NCBI RefSeq assembly: GCF_023921805.1 | Contig: NZ_CP074197.1 | Span: 1,302,001 to 1,366,000, forward strand | Length of the DNA: 64,000 nt | Reading direction: 5' to 3' | Origin: Ruminococcus sp. FMBCY1 | GTDB taxonomy: Bacteria > Bacillota > Clostridia > Oscillospirales > Acutalibacteraceae | Shown: positions 9,134-17,640 of the stretch, one piece after another | How positions within the stretch are numbered: position 1 is the first letter of the stretch | Layout of the letters: each line of letters begins with the position of its first letter | Translations under genes and position numbers: made by a program | The notes under the pieces: model-generated | Databases searched by the model: none | Told to the model about the DNA's origin: nothing | What the model saw: only the letters and a program-made list of their open reading frames with translations

Positions 9134-9160
9134 AGTGTATGCTGTCAGCATACACTTTTT
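9134..9160 (+). terminator. Terminator of kinase gene
   Basis: AGTGTATGCT / AGCATACACT with a 3-nt loop followed by TTTTTTATTT. Confidence 0.85.
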
Positions 9161-9215
9161 TATTTGGCTTTTTATATAATAATGTCAACGAATTTAATAA
9201 AAGGAGGAATTTATT

Positions 9216-9746
9216 ATGAAAAATACCGTTAAAAAAGTTTTATGTACATTTATTGCAGTGGTTGCGGCGGTCACTTCTACATTGGTTTTTACAGGTTGTG
9301 GCTCAAAAAAAACCACAAGCGACGTAAGTATTCCTGACTATACTTTTTCTGAAAGTTCTAAGGAAGAGGAAAGTTCGCAGGCAGAAGAAAGCTCAAAGGA
9401 TGATGAATCTTCTGAGGAGGAAAGTTCAAAGGAAGAAGAAAGTCAACAAGATGAAGAAAGTTCTAAAGAAGAGGATAACGATTCCGACACCGTTAATCCT
9501 GATTTTAAGGAAGTAATGGACGATTACGAGGACTTTATGAATGATTATGTTGACTTTATGAAGAAGTACACAAGCAGTGACAATCCTGCAGGACTTATGA
9601 AAGATTACACGGAGATTGTGTCGAAGTATGCTGATTGGGGCAAGAAGATAGACGATATTGACGAGGATTCTCTTTCAAAAGCAGATTACGATTATTATAT
9701 TGATGTGACAGCAAGAGTTACTAAAAAACTTGCAGAAGTTGCCTAA
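9216..9746 (+). CDS. Ser/Glu-rich lipoprotein (DUF6591-like)
   Basis: 176 residues. The signal peptide ends in VFTGC with the lipidated Cys at 28. Residues about 44-92 are a low-complexity run made almost only of Ser, Glu, Asp and Lys (repeating SSKEEES-like units), probably an extended linker away from the membrane. Residues about 95-176 form a helical domain with repeated MxDYxDFM-type motifs, as in the DUF6591 family of Clostridia lipoproteins. Function unknown. AGGAGG-type site precedes the ATG. A small unknown gene follows 8 bp later. Confidence 0.65.
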   Translation: MKNTVKKVLCTFIAVVAAVTSTLVFTGCGSKKTTSDVSIPDYTFSESSKEEESSQAEESSKDDESSEEESSKEEESQQDEESSKEEDNDSDTVNPDFKEVMDDYEDFMNDYVDFMKKYTSSDNPAGLMKDYTEIVSKYADWGKKIDDIDEDSLSKADYDYYIDVTARVTKKLAEVA

Positions 9747-9754
9747 TAATAAAA

Positions 9755-10009
9755 ATGACTTTTAATGACATCTGGGAAGAAATCGTAAGATGCACAGGCA
9801 ATGTAATTACCACAAAAGAGAATACAAAATTTACATATGTTGTAAATGAAAACAGTATTTTTATTCCGAAAGCGAATTGGAAAATTACAAAATCAGAGCT
9901 TGAAGGTGCGGTAAAAATGTTGCAAAATCCGTCATTTGCAAAGAATGCGGCAATCGGTTCATCGTATGTGTATGCTATAATATTTAATGCTTTGGCAGAA
10001 ATTCAATAA
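9755..10009 (+). CDS. Small unknown protein
   Basis: 84 residues, no signal peptide or membrane span. The sequence is a plausible mixed alpha/beta domain (WEEIVRCTGNVITT at the start, ALAEIQ at the end), and I do not recognise the family. Start codon spacing after the lipoprotein (8 bp) suggests co-transcription, but no good ribosome binding site is visible, so translation may be coupled. A strong terminator follows 22 bp after the stop, which supports it being the end of a real transcript. Confidence 0.55.
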   Translation: MTFNDIWEEIVRCTGNVITTKENTKFTYVVNENSIFIPKANWKITKSELEGAVKMLQNPSFAKNAAIGSSYVYAIIFNALAEIQ

Positions 10010-10031
10010 TAACAGACTTTTTCATATGGAT

Positions 10032-10066
10032 AAAAGCGCTCGGGTACTGTACCTTGAGCGCTTTTA
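10032..10066 (+). terminator. Rho-independent terminator
   Basis: AAAAGCGCTC / GAGCGCTTTT stem around an inner GGTAC/GTACC pairing, then TATAAT. Ends the lipoprotein transcript. Confidence 0.85.
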
Positions 10067-10081
10067 TAATGCAATTAAAAG

Positions 10082-10114
10082 TTGGCTTTGTCAAGAAAAG
10101 TGTGTAAGTTTTTT
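10082..10114. repeat. Relic insertion-sequence end (copy 2)
   Basis: Same string of about 31 bp as at 5943-5974, in the same orientation. Again no transposase, and again close to an acetyltransferase remnant. The region 10115-10280 holds no gene I can see. Confidence 0.5.
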
Positions 10115-10278
10115 AAAATCATAAAAACTTTACAAATAATCCTATGAGAACAACTATGTATCTAAAAAACAACTACAATCATCCCATCAGTCTTCCTTAT
10201 ATTCTATTACTCGTGTACATATATAATGATAAATTATAATGATAAATGTATCACGAACTAAAGTCAAGTAATAATTTT

Positions 10279-10301
10279 CAAAAACGAATAATGTCTTTTC
10301 C
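10279..10301. repeat. Fragment of the tRNA-Thr downstream repeat
   Basis: AAAAACGAATAATGTCTTTT matches the terminator half found at 12290-12310 and 18273-18290, here without the tRNA 3' end. It marks the leftmost visible edge of the rearranged tRNA-Thr region. Confidence 0.45.
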
Positions 10302-10303
10302 TA

Positions 10304-10363
10304 GTGAATTCCCAAAGTAAATTCCACAGTAGGAAAGGAGTGGAATTTACTTTGGGAATTCAC
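10304..10363. repeat. Perfect 24-bp inverted repeat
   Basis: Arms 10304-10327 and 10340-10363 are exact reverse complements (GTGAATTCCCAAAG... / ...CTTTGGGAATTCAC) around a 12-nt centre containing AGGAAAGGA. No T run follows, so it does not look like a terminator. It lies just before an acetyltransferase remnant. Confidence 0.8.
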
Positions 10364-10613
10364 GCTTATAAACGCAATTATAAACGAATATAAAAACAGC
10401 TGTGACGGATTTTATCTTTTTGGCGACCTCGGTGCCGTTGATTTTTATAAAAAGCTCGGATTCAAAACCATAAATCAATACACTTGCAAAATTAAAGATG
10501 AAATAATTGCAAATGTTCTTCCCCACTCTTTCACACGCATAAACTACAAAAACTCTCGGACAGATTTGACCCGAGAGTTTTGTGTTATAACAATGGAGTT
10601 TGTTGATTATTAA
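10341..10613 (+). pseudogene. GNAT acetyltransferase C-terminal remnant
   Basis: An open frame without a start codon encodes FYLFGDLGAVDFYKKLGF then KTINQYTCKIKDEI, the C-terminal acetyl-CoA-binding part of a GNAT enzyme (the G-AVDFYKKLGF element is diagnostic). The 5' half is absent and replaced by a 24-bp inverted repeat. A hairpin AAAACTCTCGG/CCGAGAGTTTT at 10548-10580 falls inside the frame, so the true stop was probably earlier and the frame has drifted. Confidence 0.6.
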
Positions 10614-10633
10614 TTTTTATTATAATTTTGCAA

Positions 10634-11659
10634 TCATCTTAGAGTTGCCGTGATAGTAGCACATGAACCGAGTAAATTATACAAGCTGTTTCTCTCACCG
10701 TTATATCCGTTTTCTTTGAGATGTTCGTCTGCCGTTTCTTCGGTAATCGGTTCAACATTAAAATCTACTGTCTGGGTTTCCTCTGTGCCGTCATTGTACT
10801 TAACGGTTACATCAACCGATACTCCTTCAAAAAGCTGTGAATAAAGCTCGTTATACATATCAATCAAGTCAGATTTGTTGTAGTTGTCTACATCGTATCC
10901 TTTGTCAAAATCTTCACCGAGTAATTCAGCATAATCATCTCGTGCGTTTTTAAGTAAAGCGTCGTCACTGTATAAACAGTATATATCGTGCTTTTTAAGC
11001 ACCGCAGCCGCTGTTTCGCTGTCATTTGCAGTAAGATAAACATTCATACTAAGAGGTGAATCTTCATATACCTCAGTGTTTTTATTTGCAAACTGTTTAT
11101 CGTATTTAACGGATAAACTTGCATAATTCTTACCATTGAGTAAAGCTAATTCAGAATAATCATCGGAATTCATAAATTCTTCGGAATCGGTTAACAATAC
11201 TGTATCATAAATATCGTCACTATAATTGCTATCAACAGTAAAATATGATCTTCCTTTGGCAGTATAGGTAATTGAGCTAATATTATCACCCTTGCAGGAA
11301 AGCATAATATTAAATACTTCTTCGTAACTTTTATAGCTAAAGCCCACAGCATAATCCGGATTTATTTGAGCAATTTTGACCGGCTTGTTTTTTGATAATT
11401 CAGCAGCTGCGGCCGTAATAACAAATCCGTTTTGATTTTGAGCAGGCTTTGAAAAAAGGGCAAACGCACCTCCCGAAACAAGCATTGCCGCAACAAGAGA
11501 AGCTGCAATAACTTTATTTACTTTTTTATTTTTACTTTTCTTAATGTCAATAATGTTGTCATTGCTTTGCTTGCTATAAATATTTTCTATCGCAGAATTA
11601 ACTGCATTCTCACTGATTTTAATATCATTGATTGTTTTCGTATATAAATTTTTACGCAT
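10634..11659 (-). CDS. Anti-sigma-like membrane protein (intact copy)
   Basis: 341 residues starting one base after the sigma gene stop, so translation is probably coupled. Residues 1-47 are a charged cytoplasmic segment (the likely sigma-binding part), about 48-71 a single membrane span (VNKVIAASLVAAMLVSGGAF), and 72-341 an outer domain rich in Asp, Ser and Tyr with no recognised fold. This layout fits a sigma-factor regulator sensing something outside the membrane. No zinc-binding anti-sigma HxxxCxxC motif is present. A truncated second copy lies at 17428-17640. Confidence 0.65.
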   Translation of the reverse strand: MRKNLYTKTINDIKISENAVNSAIENIYSKQSNDNIIDIKKSKNKKVNKVIAASLVAAMLVSGGAFALFSKPAQNQNGFVITAAAAELSKNKPVKIAQINPDYAVGFSYKSYEEVFNIMLSCKGDNISSITYTAKGRSYFTVDSNYSDDIYDTVLLTDSEEFMNSDDYSELALLNGKNYASLSVKYDKQFANKNTEVYEDSPLSMNVYLTANDSETAAAVLKKHDIYCLYSDDALLKNARDDYAELLGEDFDKGYDVDNYNKSDLIDMYNELYSQLFEGVSVDVTVKYNDGTEETQTVDFNVEPITEETADEHLKENGYNGERNSLYNLLGSCATITATLR

Positions 11660-11660
11660 A

Positions 11661-12140
11661 CTAAAGTCCTCCTTCGGATAGAATTTTGCCGAGTTTTTTT
11701 CTTGCCCTCTGCAGCTGCGAACTGATTGTATTTTGACTTTTGTCCATTATACGGGCTATTTCTGCAATTGAATAATCCTCATAATAATACAGATAAATAA
11801 CATTTCTGTACTGCTTTGGAAGCTGCCAAATTTCTTCCATTACAGCCTTTGTTTGCGGCTGCTCAAGTTCTGTATATTTGTCGATTGACTCAATCTTATT
11901 ATGCCAAAACGACTTATGAAAATTATTGCATTTGTTTATAGTAACCCGTATAAGCCAATATTTTAAATGTTTTTCATCGTCAAGAGGCGGGTTCTTTGTA
12001 AGTAATGTAACGCAAACCTCTTGAAAAATATCCTCGGCGTCAGCTTTTGATTTTAAATTTTGATATGCAATGCGAAATATCATATCCGCATATTTTACAA
12101 TTACTTGTTCGATTTTGTTTTTCGGTACCGAATGAATCAC
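11661..12140 (-). CDS. ECF RNA polymerase sigma factor (copy 1)
   Basis: 159 residues: sigma region 2 (YADMIFRIAYQNLKSKADAE then DIFQEVCVTLL) and region 4 (LPKQYRNVIYLYYYEDYSIA then EIARIMDKSQNTISSQLQRA), the standard ECF architecture. Start is GTG at 12140, ten bases after AAGGAGG; an ATG four bases upstream is out of frame. It directs polymerase to a stress or surface-signal regulon and is presumably held by the downstream membrane protein. A second copy at 17642-18121 differs by one residue (RARKKLG against RARKRLG). Confidence 0.92.
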   Translation of the reverse strand: MIHSVPKNKIEQVIVKYADMIFRIAYQNLKSKADAEDIFQEVCVTLLTKNPPLDDEKHLKYWLIRVTINKCNNFHKSFWHNKIESIDKYTELEQPQTKAVMEEIWQLPKQYRNVIYLYYYEDYSIAEIARIMDKSQNTISSQLQRARKKLGKILSEGGL

Positions 12141-12312
12141 TCATTTGTAACCTCCTTCCACTGTTAATACAACTGCAAACACACATTTTCGTGCATAATT
12201 TTAAAATTTTTTAATTTTATAATACCAAATTAATGTCTGTTTGTAAAAACAGTGAATATATAAAACTGCGTAAACAAAAAGACCTTATCCAAAAACGAAT
12301 AATGTCTTTCCT

Positions 12313-12328
12313 TGGAACTGATAACGGG
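12313..12328. repeat. tRNA-Thr 3'-end fragment (scar)
   Basis: TGGAACTGATAACGGG matches the tRNA-Thr 3' end (TGGAGCTGATAACGGG at 18698-18713) with one change, with the tRNA terminator half beside it. The gap 12141-12518 otherwise holds the sigma promoter and two hairpins (AACAGTCC/GGACTGTT, 12410-12427). Confidence 0.7.
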
Positions 12329-12518
12329 TGATTGTAATTATTCAAACTCTTTGCCTCGCTTGCTGCGGCTTGTTCATAGTCATATTTTCATCAACTCTAC
12401 GCCATAAAAACAGTCCAGCGGACTGTTCAGCTTGTCGAAAAAGCCCAGCTTTTACTGGACTTTTTCTACAGGCTGAAGCTGCTACATTTCTGTAACAGCT
12501 TAACAATGAATTTATTAT

Positions 12519-12803
12519 TTAATTGTTTAAGTATTTTTGTAACACCTTTTCAAGTTTATCAAACCTGCAGCATCTTTTTACGAGATTAATGTTTTTATCA
12601 GGATAATTTACTACAATGTCATAAAGCTTATTAGCTCTCTTTAAAATCAACTCACTATTACTTTGACAAAAAGCAAGCTGATCCTTTAAAAGCTCCTTAT
12701 AAGCTATATCCCTCGGTGTATCATCAGGGCGTACTTTCATATCTATTGGAGTAAGTAAAGACTCATCTACCGGTAACATATTATTTATGTTTAATGCTCC
12801 GAA
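12519..12803 (-). pseudogene. ToxN/AbiQ-family toxin, C-terminal half
   Basis: From the ATG at 12779 there are 86 residues, and the frame continues upstream as FGALNINN before a stop at 12804. The pieces GALNINNMLPV, YKELLKDQLAFCQSN and NLVKRCCRFDKLEKVLQKY match the last half of type III toxin-antitoxin endoribonucleases of the ToxN/AbiQ family (recalled, not searched), which are about 160-190 residues long. The N-terminal beta-core with its active-site residues is missing, and no repeated antitoxin RNA (toxI) is seen. The break lies 12 bp from the ABC ATPase stop codon, so this is a remnant truncated by rearrangement. Confidence 0.75.
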
Positions 12804-12814
12804 TTAAAATATTT

Positions 12815-13690
12815 TTAAATTCCCTGTTCAAAAATGTAGAGGTACAAGTCCTCAAGGGTTGGTTTTGCGGTTGTGTATTGGAAGTCTGTCGGCGGGTTAT
12901 CGGTCACGATGCGGACTATTATGCTGTTGTCGTTGTGACAGAGATTTGAAACACGGTAATTGTCTTGAAAATATTTTAAATCTTCCCTTTGAATTTCGAC
13001 CTCAAAGACTTTATTTTCAAGCTCCTTTGTCAGCTTATTCGGGGAATCGTGGGAGATGAGCTGACCTTTTTTAAGCAAAATAATCTCCTTTGCGATAAAC
13101 TCAATATCCGACACAACATGGGTGGAGATTAGGACAATTTTATCCTCGGCAATCTCGCTGATGAAGTTGCGTATGCGTATTCTCTCTTTCGGGTCAAGTC
13201 CTGCCGTCGGCTCGTCAAGTATGAGAATTTCGGGATTGTTCAGAAGCGCTTGAGCAATCAAGGCTCTCTGCTTCATACCGCCCGAAAACGAGCCTAACTT
13301 TTTATGTGCGGCATCTGTCAGATTAACCGTTTCAAGAAGCTGAGTGATCTTTTCCTTGGCTTCTTTCTTTTTTAAGCCCTTTAAAGCCGCCATATACCAC
13401 AAAAAGCGGTTGAGGGTGAAATCATCATACAAGCCCTGCTGTTGGGGCATATAGCCTAGTATGGCTCGGTAATCCTTGCCGAGCTTTTTGATATTTTCAC
13501 CGCCGTAAACCACCTCTCCTCTGTCGGCATTAAGGTTGTCGGTGATAATGTTCATCAGCGTGGACTTGCCTGCTCCGTTCGGTCCGAGCAAGCCGTATAC
13601 TCCCGGAGTTAAGATAACGCTGAAATTATCAAGCGCCTTTACCGAGCCCTTTTTATAGGTTTTGCTGATAAGATTTAAAGCTAATTCCAT
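12815..13690 (-). CDS. ABC transporter ATP-binding protein
   Basis: 291 residues from the ATG at 13690 (preceded by GAGGTTG). Walker A GPNGAGKST, Q-loop MPQQQGLYDDF, signature FSGGMKQR, Walker B ILILDEPTAGLDP, and the switch His in STHVVSDIE are all present. It is the ATPase of an ABC-2-type exporter: the upstream gene encodes a 781-residue permease, 26 bp away. A C-terminal regulatory tail of about 70 residues follows the core domain. Likely substrate is a peptide, antibiotic or lipid; undetermined. Confidence 0.93.
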   Translation of the reverse strand: MELALNLISKTYKKGSVKALDNFSVILTPGVYGLLGPNGAGKSTLMNIITDNLNADRGEVVYGGENIKKLGKDYRAILGYMPQQQGLYDDFTLNRFLWYMAALKGLKKKEAKEKITQLLETVNLTDAAHKKLGSFSGGMKQRALIAQALLNNPEILILDEPTAGLDPKERIRIRNFISEIAEDKIVLISTHVVSDIEFIAKEIILLKKGQLISHDSPNKLTKELENKVFEVEIQREDLKYFQDNYRVSNLCHNDNSIIVRIVTDNPPTDFQYTTAKPTLEDLYLYIFEQGI

Positions 13691-13716
13691 ATTTACAACC
13701 TCTTTTGCTTTGAAAC

Positions 13717-16062
13717 TTAAATTATAAATTTCGTACTTTTGCGCTTGGGGACAAAGATAATCAGAGCCGATACTGCGATTATCAGCAGACAAACGGCGGT
13801 GATTATGCCGATAACGGCTGTCTGAGCATTATTTGAAAATGCCGATACCATACGGATTTTGCTGTTATCAATGAACACCACGCAGGGTATAAGGAGCAAG
13901 CCGCTTGAAATTATCATTGTCACAAACTGATTTTTTAATATGTAGGAGAGCAGATAGACCAAAGCCGTTGCGCCGACTGCTGCAAGCAGATGAACAAAGC
14001 CGAGAGCAAGAATATATCCGCCCACGGTTATGCCGCTTGTCAGAGCCGAAAAATCTCTTGAATATGCAAGCGGTAAATCAAATGATGCCGTGCCGAAGGT
14101 CTTGATAAAGTTGAGCATATACGGCAGATAGATTAAGATATAGGAAATCACCGTGGTAATCAGGACGGTCAAGAGCTTTATAATCAACAGCCTCGCTTTG
14201 CCGTACTTATTTGCCGAAATCAAGTTAACCATAGAGGTCTTGTATTCAATCGCCAAAATGTTGGAGGTACAGAAGATAACCACGGCTAAGAGCAGAGCAA
14301 AATACTCCCACTCCCTAAAAGTGTCCATAGTCAGCCGCTTGTTCACCACTTCATTGACAAGTGCAGGCTTTTCGCCCGTCAGCTCAGCCTTTCCATTAAC
14401 ATATTCAAGCTGAGTGCAAATGTCCTCAAATGCCATTCCTCTTATGCTTAAAATACCATCAATGGTATTGAGCCTGTTCGTTTTTTCCTCAGCCGAAATC
14501 GTGGTGTCGGCTGAAAGCTCCTCGGCTTCTCTTGTAAGCTCGTCAAAATAAGCCCTTTCACTCTCGATAAAATCATACTTTTCCTCGTCAAGCTCACCCT
14601 CAAGCGTTTGCATATAGGTGTCATAGGCGCTTTCCTGAGGACTTATGAATATAATACTCAAATCATCATTGTAGCTGACAAAGCCGAGAGCCACGAGGAT
14701 AATTACTGCGACAAGGGCGAAGGAGGTTTTGTAGTGCTTGTAAGCCTCGCCGCTGTATATTCTCACACTTCCGTTGATTTTCTTAAACCGTCCGAGCCGT
14801 GACATAAGCCTGTCGAGCAAAACGAGCTTGCCGTTATGCTGTGACAGTCTTGAAAACGCCAATGCCGCTCCCAAAACTCCGACAACGGAGAGAGCTATAG
14901 CTAAGCCGATGAAAACGGTGATTATGTTAATCGGCTGTGAAAAAATATTGACATTCTGATAACAGCCAAAAATATTGTTGCCGCTGATAAGGTAGAAAAT
15001 ATTTATAAATTTTAGCGAAGCCAACACAGAGCTGCCGTCAATGAAAATGAAGCAGGAAAATTCAAAAATCAGTGCCGCCGCCAAGATTAAATAGGTCTTT
15101 GCGGAGGACTTGATAACCACGAATAAAAATGCCGTGAGCATTGACAGAGAGCAGAGCAAAAGCGTTTTGCCGAGTACCCACAAAATCAGGTATTCAAGCA
15201 TTGTAACATTTAATGCGCAGTTTAAAAACAGCTTGCTCGACTGCACGGGGCGGCTCAAGTCTCCAAAGCCGTAGACTGTGCCTGCCATCATAATGTTGCT
15301 CGCATAGAACAGCAGACTAACAACCGCCGTAACGCTCAAAACAACCAAGAGCTTGCAGGCTATTGTTTGCAGTCTGCCCTTCGCCGTTGACCGCACAAGA
15401 ATATAAAGCTCCTTTTCTCTTTCAACGGAGAACATCAAAATATTGACGAGCAATACGATAATCAGCAAAATATAGCTTGAAACCTCATATGAGGTTGCGG
15501 CTTCAACCGCCTTGTTGTTGCCGAGAATGGGCTTAACACCTTTAACCTCGGCAAAATCCACGGGAGTTTTTTCAATATTTCTGAACGAAAAGCTGTCCGG
15601 CTCTGCAAAAATGGAAAAGCTGCTCTGTTGCTCGGCTCTCGACTTCATATTGGAAATAAACTCTTCATAGCTGTCTATGTGAGAGAGCTGAGCCTGTATG
15701 TTGCTTAGCATAACCGAGCGGTTGAACAGCTCATCATCGTTCAAGTCCAAGCCTGCCGCATTGTCATACAGCTTTGGATATTTTTCCTTGTATTCATCTG
15801 CATTTCCGTTGTGCAAAAGAATTTGTGCAATCTGTATCTCCGTGTTCTTGCTTTCAAAGAACGCATTTTTATCCTCTGCGTCGTTACATTCCCGAATAAG
15901 CTGTTCATATGCCCCAACATCACTTGAAATTGCCGAATTTTCATAATCAGAGGATTGAAGCATTACGAAAAACAGAGAATCGGCGCAGAAAAAGGCAATG
16001 ATGCAAATAAGAAATATTTTGTTTGAAAACAGCTTTAAATATTCGCTACCTGCAATTCTCAT
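13717..16062 (-). CDS. ABC-2-type permease, large
   Basis: 781 residues. It has two halves, each with one N-terminal membrane span, a long extracytoplasmic segment and a cluster of about five spans: segments start near residues 13, 195, 235, 290, 325 and 380, and again near 445, 590, 640, 690, 715 and 745. The first half begins MRIAGSEYLKLFSNKIFLIC and the second repeats the pattern around YSGEAYKHYKTSFALVA, so it looks like a fused tandem of two ABC-2 permease units. Its ATG overlaps the stop of the upstream lipoprotein gene by ATGA. Partner ATPase follows. Confidence 0.82.
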   Translation of the reverse strand: MRIAGSEYLKLFSNKIFLICIIAFFCADSLFFVMLQSSDYENSAISSDVGAYEQLIRECNDAEDKNAFFESKNTEIQIAQILLHNGNADEYKEKYPKLYDNAAGLDLNDDELFNRSVMLSNIQAQLSHIDSYEEFISNMKSRAEQQSSFSIFAEPDSFSFRNIEKTPVDFAEVKGVKPILGNNKAVEAATSYEVSSYILLIIVLLVNILMFSVEREKELYILVRSTAKGRLQTIACKLLVVLSVTAVVSLLFYASNIMMAGTVYGFGDLSRPVQSSKLFLNCALNVTMLEYLILWVLGKTLLLCSLSMLTAFLFVVIKSSAKTYLILAAALIFEFSCFIFIDGSSVLASLKFINIFYLISGNNIFGCYQNVNIFSQPINIITVFIGLAIALSVVGVLGAALAFSRLSQHNGKLVLLDRLMSRLGRFKKINGSVRIYSGEAYKHYKTSFALVAVIILVALGFVSYNDDLSIIFISPQESAYDTYMQTLEGELDEEKYDFIESERAYFDELTREAEELSADTTISAEEKTNRLNTIDGILSIRGMAFEDICTQLEYVNGKAELTGEKPALVNEVVNKRLTMDTFREWEYFALLLAVVIFCTSNILAIEYKTSMVNLISANKYGKARLLIIKLLTVLITTVISYILIYLPYMLNFIKTFGTASFDLPLAYSRDFSALTSGITVGGYILALGFVHLLAAVGATALVYLLSYILKNQFVTMIISSGLLLIPCVVFIDNSKIRMVSAFSNNAQTAVIGIITAVCLLIIAVSALIIFVPKRKSTKFII

Positions 16063-17306
16063 TCAACTCTCGCCTGTCCCTCTACATAATAATTGCTGTC
16101 CTTCTTTTCAGCCCATTTCAGCTTGCAAAGCTTGGTGAATTTTATAGTTTCGCCGCCGATTGAGCCAAGTTGACTTTTATCCGCCATAGCTAAAATTCGT
16201 TCTCCGTTATCATCTACAGATTCAAAAATAAAATATTCATTATCCTGTGGATTAATATTATTGCATACTATATTTTCAAATTCAGGCGGAGCATACGAAT
16301 CTATCTCATTCATATTTAAATCGTAAACCGTAATAATCTGTTTTTCTGCATCTTTTCTGGTGACCTGCACACAATTATCACCATATATGTATTTTCCATC
16401 GGTTGAATATCGCAAATTATCTTTATGAGCTATTGTGAAAAAGCTTTCCTTTACATTTCCATCCAAATCGCATTTAAGATAAACATTTTCATCCGAATTT
16501 TTATCGTAATAGGACGCAATCATTGTGTTGTCTAAAAAGAAATTATAAGACACCTGATAGCCTTTAGCTTTAGGAATGTCATTAATCTCTAATGTATCCA
16601 AATTGATACATTTGATACTTAAACCGGGTCCTTCCTCTTTTTCATTTCTCTCGTCGGCAGTAAAGTAAAAATAATTCTTATACGCACATATTTGAGAAAC
16701 AGCTCTCAAGCCGGACTCAATATAGTAATCCGTTTTGTATAGAATCTGCGGTTCTGATTTAGGTGAATCAAGAGGTATTCTGATTACTGATGAATCAGTA
16801 GAGCAATAAAAATATCCCCTGTGTATGAACCATTCAAAATCATAAAAATTAAAGCTTCCCGTGAGATTTTCCCTTTGGCTTCCATCAGGCTTCATACGCA
16901 TAAGATATGTATTGTAATTTATATAGCTCTTGTCATACTCTCCGCATAAAGCATACAAATATCCGTCATTATATTGTATTTGGGGCTTCTCCGTTAAGTT
17001 TAAATAGGCATCGCAAGCTTCAGGGTCATCGTGAGTACAATTTGGTTTTGAACAAAGAGGAGTAGCCTTTTTTGTTTCTTTATCAATAAAAATCACGATT
17101 CCGTCATCACCGATATAATAATAACCTTTATCTGATTTTGTCATAGGTGCATTTCCGCCGATATGGTACATTAGCTGCATATCTGTTGCATAATTTATAT
17201 ATGCATCATCGGAATTTGAGTATGAAGATTTATTCGTACAGCCATAAAAAAATACAGCAGCACAAATTGTTAAAAATAATGCCATCATTGCAGTTGTTTT
17301 CTTCAT
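16059..17306 (-). CDS. Lipoprotein with repeated Tyr/Asp blades (DUF5050-like)
   Basis: 415 residues from the ATG at 17306; an upstream in-frame GTG is rejected because the AGAGG site lies between it and the ATG. Signal peptide with FFYGC, lipidated Cys at 23. The mature part has repeating elements of the form GYYYIGDDGIVIFIDKETKK, DGYLYALCG and NYFYFTADE, typical of the beta-propeller repeats of the DUF5050 type. CSKPNCTHDDPEACDAY holds a cysteine pair. It is anchored outside the membrane and is the first gene of the ABC operon, so it may act as the sensor or accessory protein of the transporter (inference). Confidence 0.7.
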   Translation of the reverse strand: MKKTTAMMALFLTICAAVFFYGCTNKSSYSNSDDAYINYATDMQLMYHIGGNAPMTKSDKGYYYIGDDGIVIFIDKETKKATPLCSKPNCTHDDPEACDAYLNLTEKPQIQYNDGYLYALCGEYDKSYINYNTYLMRMKPDGSQRENLTGSFNFYDFEWFIHRGYFYCSTDSSVIRIPLDSPKSEPQILYKTDYYIESGLRAVSQICAYKNYFYFTADERNEKEEGPGLSIKCINLDTLEINDIPKAKGYQVSYNFFLDNTMIASYYDKNSDENVYLKCDLDGNVKESFFTIAHKDNLRYSTDGKYIYGDNCVQVTRKDAEKQIITVYDLNMNEIDSYAPPEFENIVCNNINPQDNEYFIFESVDDNGERILAMADKSQLGSIGGETIKFTKLCKLKWAEKKDSNYYVEGQARVE

Positions 17307-17427
17307 TGGAATACCTCTCACAATTTAATTATTTATCTGATGTTGATATTAATGCTGCGCTTATTGCTGATACTAATATTTTTTAATTTTCATAAAATTA
17401 TCCTCCAAAATTTTTATACCTTTGTCA

Positions 17428-17640
17428 CTAAAGTAATACATTGAACTCACCTCCCGAAACAAGCATTGCCGCAACAAGAGAAGCTGCAATAACTTTATTT
17501 ACTTTTTTATTTTTACTTTTCTTAATGTCAATAATGTTGTCATTGCTTTGCTTGCTATAAATATTTTCTATCGCAGAATTAACTGCATTCTCACAGATTT
17601 TAATATCATTGATTGTTTTCGTATATAAATTTTTACGCAT
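17428..17640 (-). pseudogene. Truncated anti-sigma-like protein (copy 2)
   Basis: 70 codons. The first 64 match the N-terminus of the intact copy at 10634-11659, through the membrane span to LVAAMLVSGG; the frame then runs into unrelated sequence (EFNVLL) and stops. The whole external domain is lost. The junction at 17448 coincides with the left edge of the 961-bp duplication. The stub could still bind sigma but cannot sense. Confidence 0.85.

Larger units (their letters stand above)
11467..12427. repeat. Left copy of 961-bp direct duplication
   Basis: Aligns without gaps to 17448-18408 at a constant offset of 5981 bp. I count about twenty differences by eye, roughly 98% identity. It covers the N-terminal part of the anti-sigma gene, the whole ECF sigma gene, its promoter (TTTACA-17-TATTAT), and a tRNA-Thr 3'-end fragment. 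Confidence 0.9.
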
